Shown here piece after piece: positions 5,210-5,548 of a stretch of DNA of 5,548 nt. The stretch covers positions 1 through 5,548 of the forward strand of contig SKXI01000434.1 of NCBI GenBank assembly GCA_007128515.1. The letters are read 5' to 3'. The DNA is from Halococcaceae archaeon. GTDB taxonomy: Archaea; Halobacteriota; Halobacteria; Halobacteriales; Halalkalicoccaceae. Position 1 is the stretch's first letter; every line of letters starts with the position of its first letter. The notes beneath the pieces are model-generated. The model did no database searches, was not told the DNA's origin, and saw nothing but the letters and a program-made list of their open reading frames with translations. The position numbers and the translations under genes were made by a program.

Positions 5210-5503
5210 TTATGACATGCCAGTGATCACGTCGCGGAATTCGTCCTCGGAGAATGCTTTGAGCGTCTCGGTCGTGACGGCTCCTTTGCTGGCGACGCCA
5301 AGGGCGAACTGTGCCGCCGTCTCGTCGTCCGGAAATTCCGTGATCGCAACGATATCGTACTGTCCGAACGTGAGGAAAAAGTCCTTGAATTCTCCGTTCA
5401 GGGACGTGGCCAGCTCCTTGGCGTCATCGAGGCGATCGGGACTATCCGCAATGTTCTGGACGCCTTCTCCGGTATAACTCGTGAGGTGGATGTACGTTGG
5501 CAT
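5210..5503 (-). CDS. GYD domain-containing protein
   Basis: This 97-residue protein is a single GYD domain, a small ferredoxin-like alpha/beta fold of unknown biochemical role. It starts MPTYIHLTSYTGEGVQNI, continues through a helix (22-36), and has the namesake strand TFGQYDIVAITEFPDD (45-60), with GQYD at 47-50 in place of G-R/K-Y-D. It ends with ALGVASKGAVTTETLKAFSEDEF (67-89), where the xGxVxTxTLxAF pattern is diagnostic. The length is typical for the family. The ATG at 5503 is the natural start, since the domain begins at residue 3 and a ribosome site lies upstream. The gene faces the SnoaL-like gene, with 223 nt between them. Its promoter probably lies past the right edge. Confidence 0.9.
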   Translation of the reverse strand: MPTYIHLTSYTGEGVQNIADSPDRLDDAKELATSLNGEFKDFFLTFGQYDIVAITEFPDDETAAQFALGVASKGAVTTETLKAFSEDEFRDVITGMS

Positions 5504-5513
5504 CGGTTTGTCT

Positions 5514-5519
5514 CTCCTC
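5514..5519 (-). promoter_or_regulatory. Ribosome-binding site of the GYD-domain gene
   Basis: GAGGAG on the minus strand, within a GAGGAGAGA purine tract, ends about 10 nt before the ATG at 5503. It supports the start and implies a leadered mRNA, unlike the leaderless genes at 2744, 3626 and 4181. Confidence 0.5.
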
Positions 5520-5548
5520 GCGCGTTCTGTACGACACGCACGTCACCG

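Noticed and set aside
4983..5477. 164-codon plus-strand frame over the SnoaL-GYD gap and GYD gene
   Set aside because: It runs antisense through the clear GYD domain and has no ribosome site or recognisable motif.
1..5548. CRISPR arrays, insertion sequences, tRNA or rRNA genes
   Set aside because: No regularly spaced repeats, transposase motifs, terminal repeats or cloverleaf signatures were found when reading both strands.

Overview
The window looks like chromosomal DNA from a halophilic archaeon (class Halobacteria). It is very GC-rich, the encoded proteins are rich in Asp and Glu, several protein families match haloarchaeal ones, and three genes have an AT-rich box A element 23-24 nt before the start codon, the spacing expected for leaderless haloarchaeal transcripts.

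Layout. Positions 1-579 (minus) hold a DUF2270-type membrane protein that runs off the left edge. Its N-terminal part appears broken by a stop codon and a frameshift. Positions 684-2744 (minus) encode a 686-residue glycoside hydrolase family 32 enzyme (sucrose/fructan hydrolase) with an extra N-terminal domain resembling a glutamine-amidotransferase-like fold. Positions 2780-3244 (minus, four-helix membrane protein) and 3246-3626 (minus, small acidic helical protein) are separated by one base and form a two-gene operon. Positions 3666-4181 (minus) encode a peroxiredoxin. A 385-nt gap follows, with one weak small-ORF candidate and short dyads. From about 4260 onward the DNA is visibly less GC-rich. 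This part holds a SnoaL-like (NTF2-fold) protein (4567-4986, plus) facing a GYD-domain protein (5210-5503, minus). Between their 3' ends lies a small minus-strand ORF (4962-5150) with a possible zinc-binding Cys/Cys/His/Cys pattern.

How the genes work together. There is no single obvious pathway. The GH32 enzyme would release fructose from sucrose or fructans, apparently in the cytoplasm since no export signal is visible, but no sugar transporter or fructokinase lies within the window. The peroxiredoxin is a stand-alone peroxide-defence gene. The SnoaL-like and GYD proteins are small single-domain proteins of uncertain substrate. I found no RNA genes, CRISPR arrays or insertion sequences. I do not see a clearly new multi-gene system. 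The most notable points are the decaying DUF2270 5' end, the fused N-terminal domain on GH32, and the small Cys/His ORF between SnoaL and GYD.
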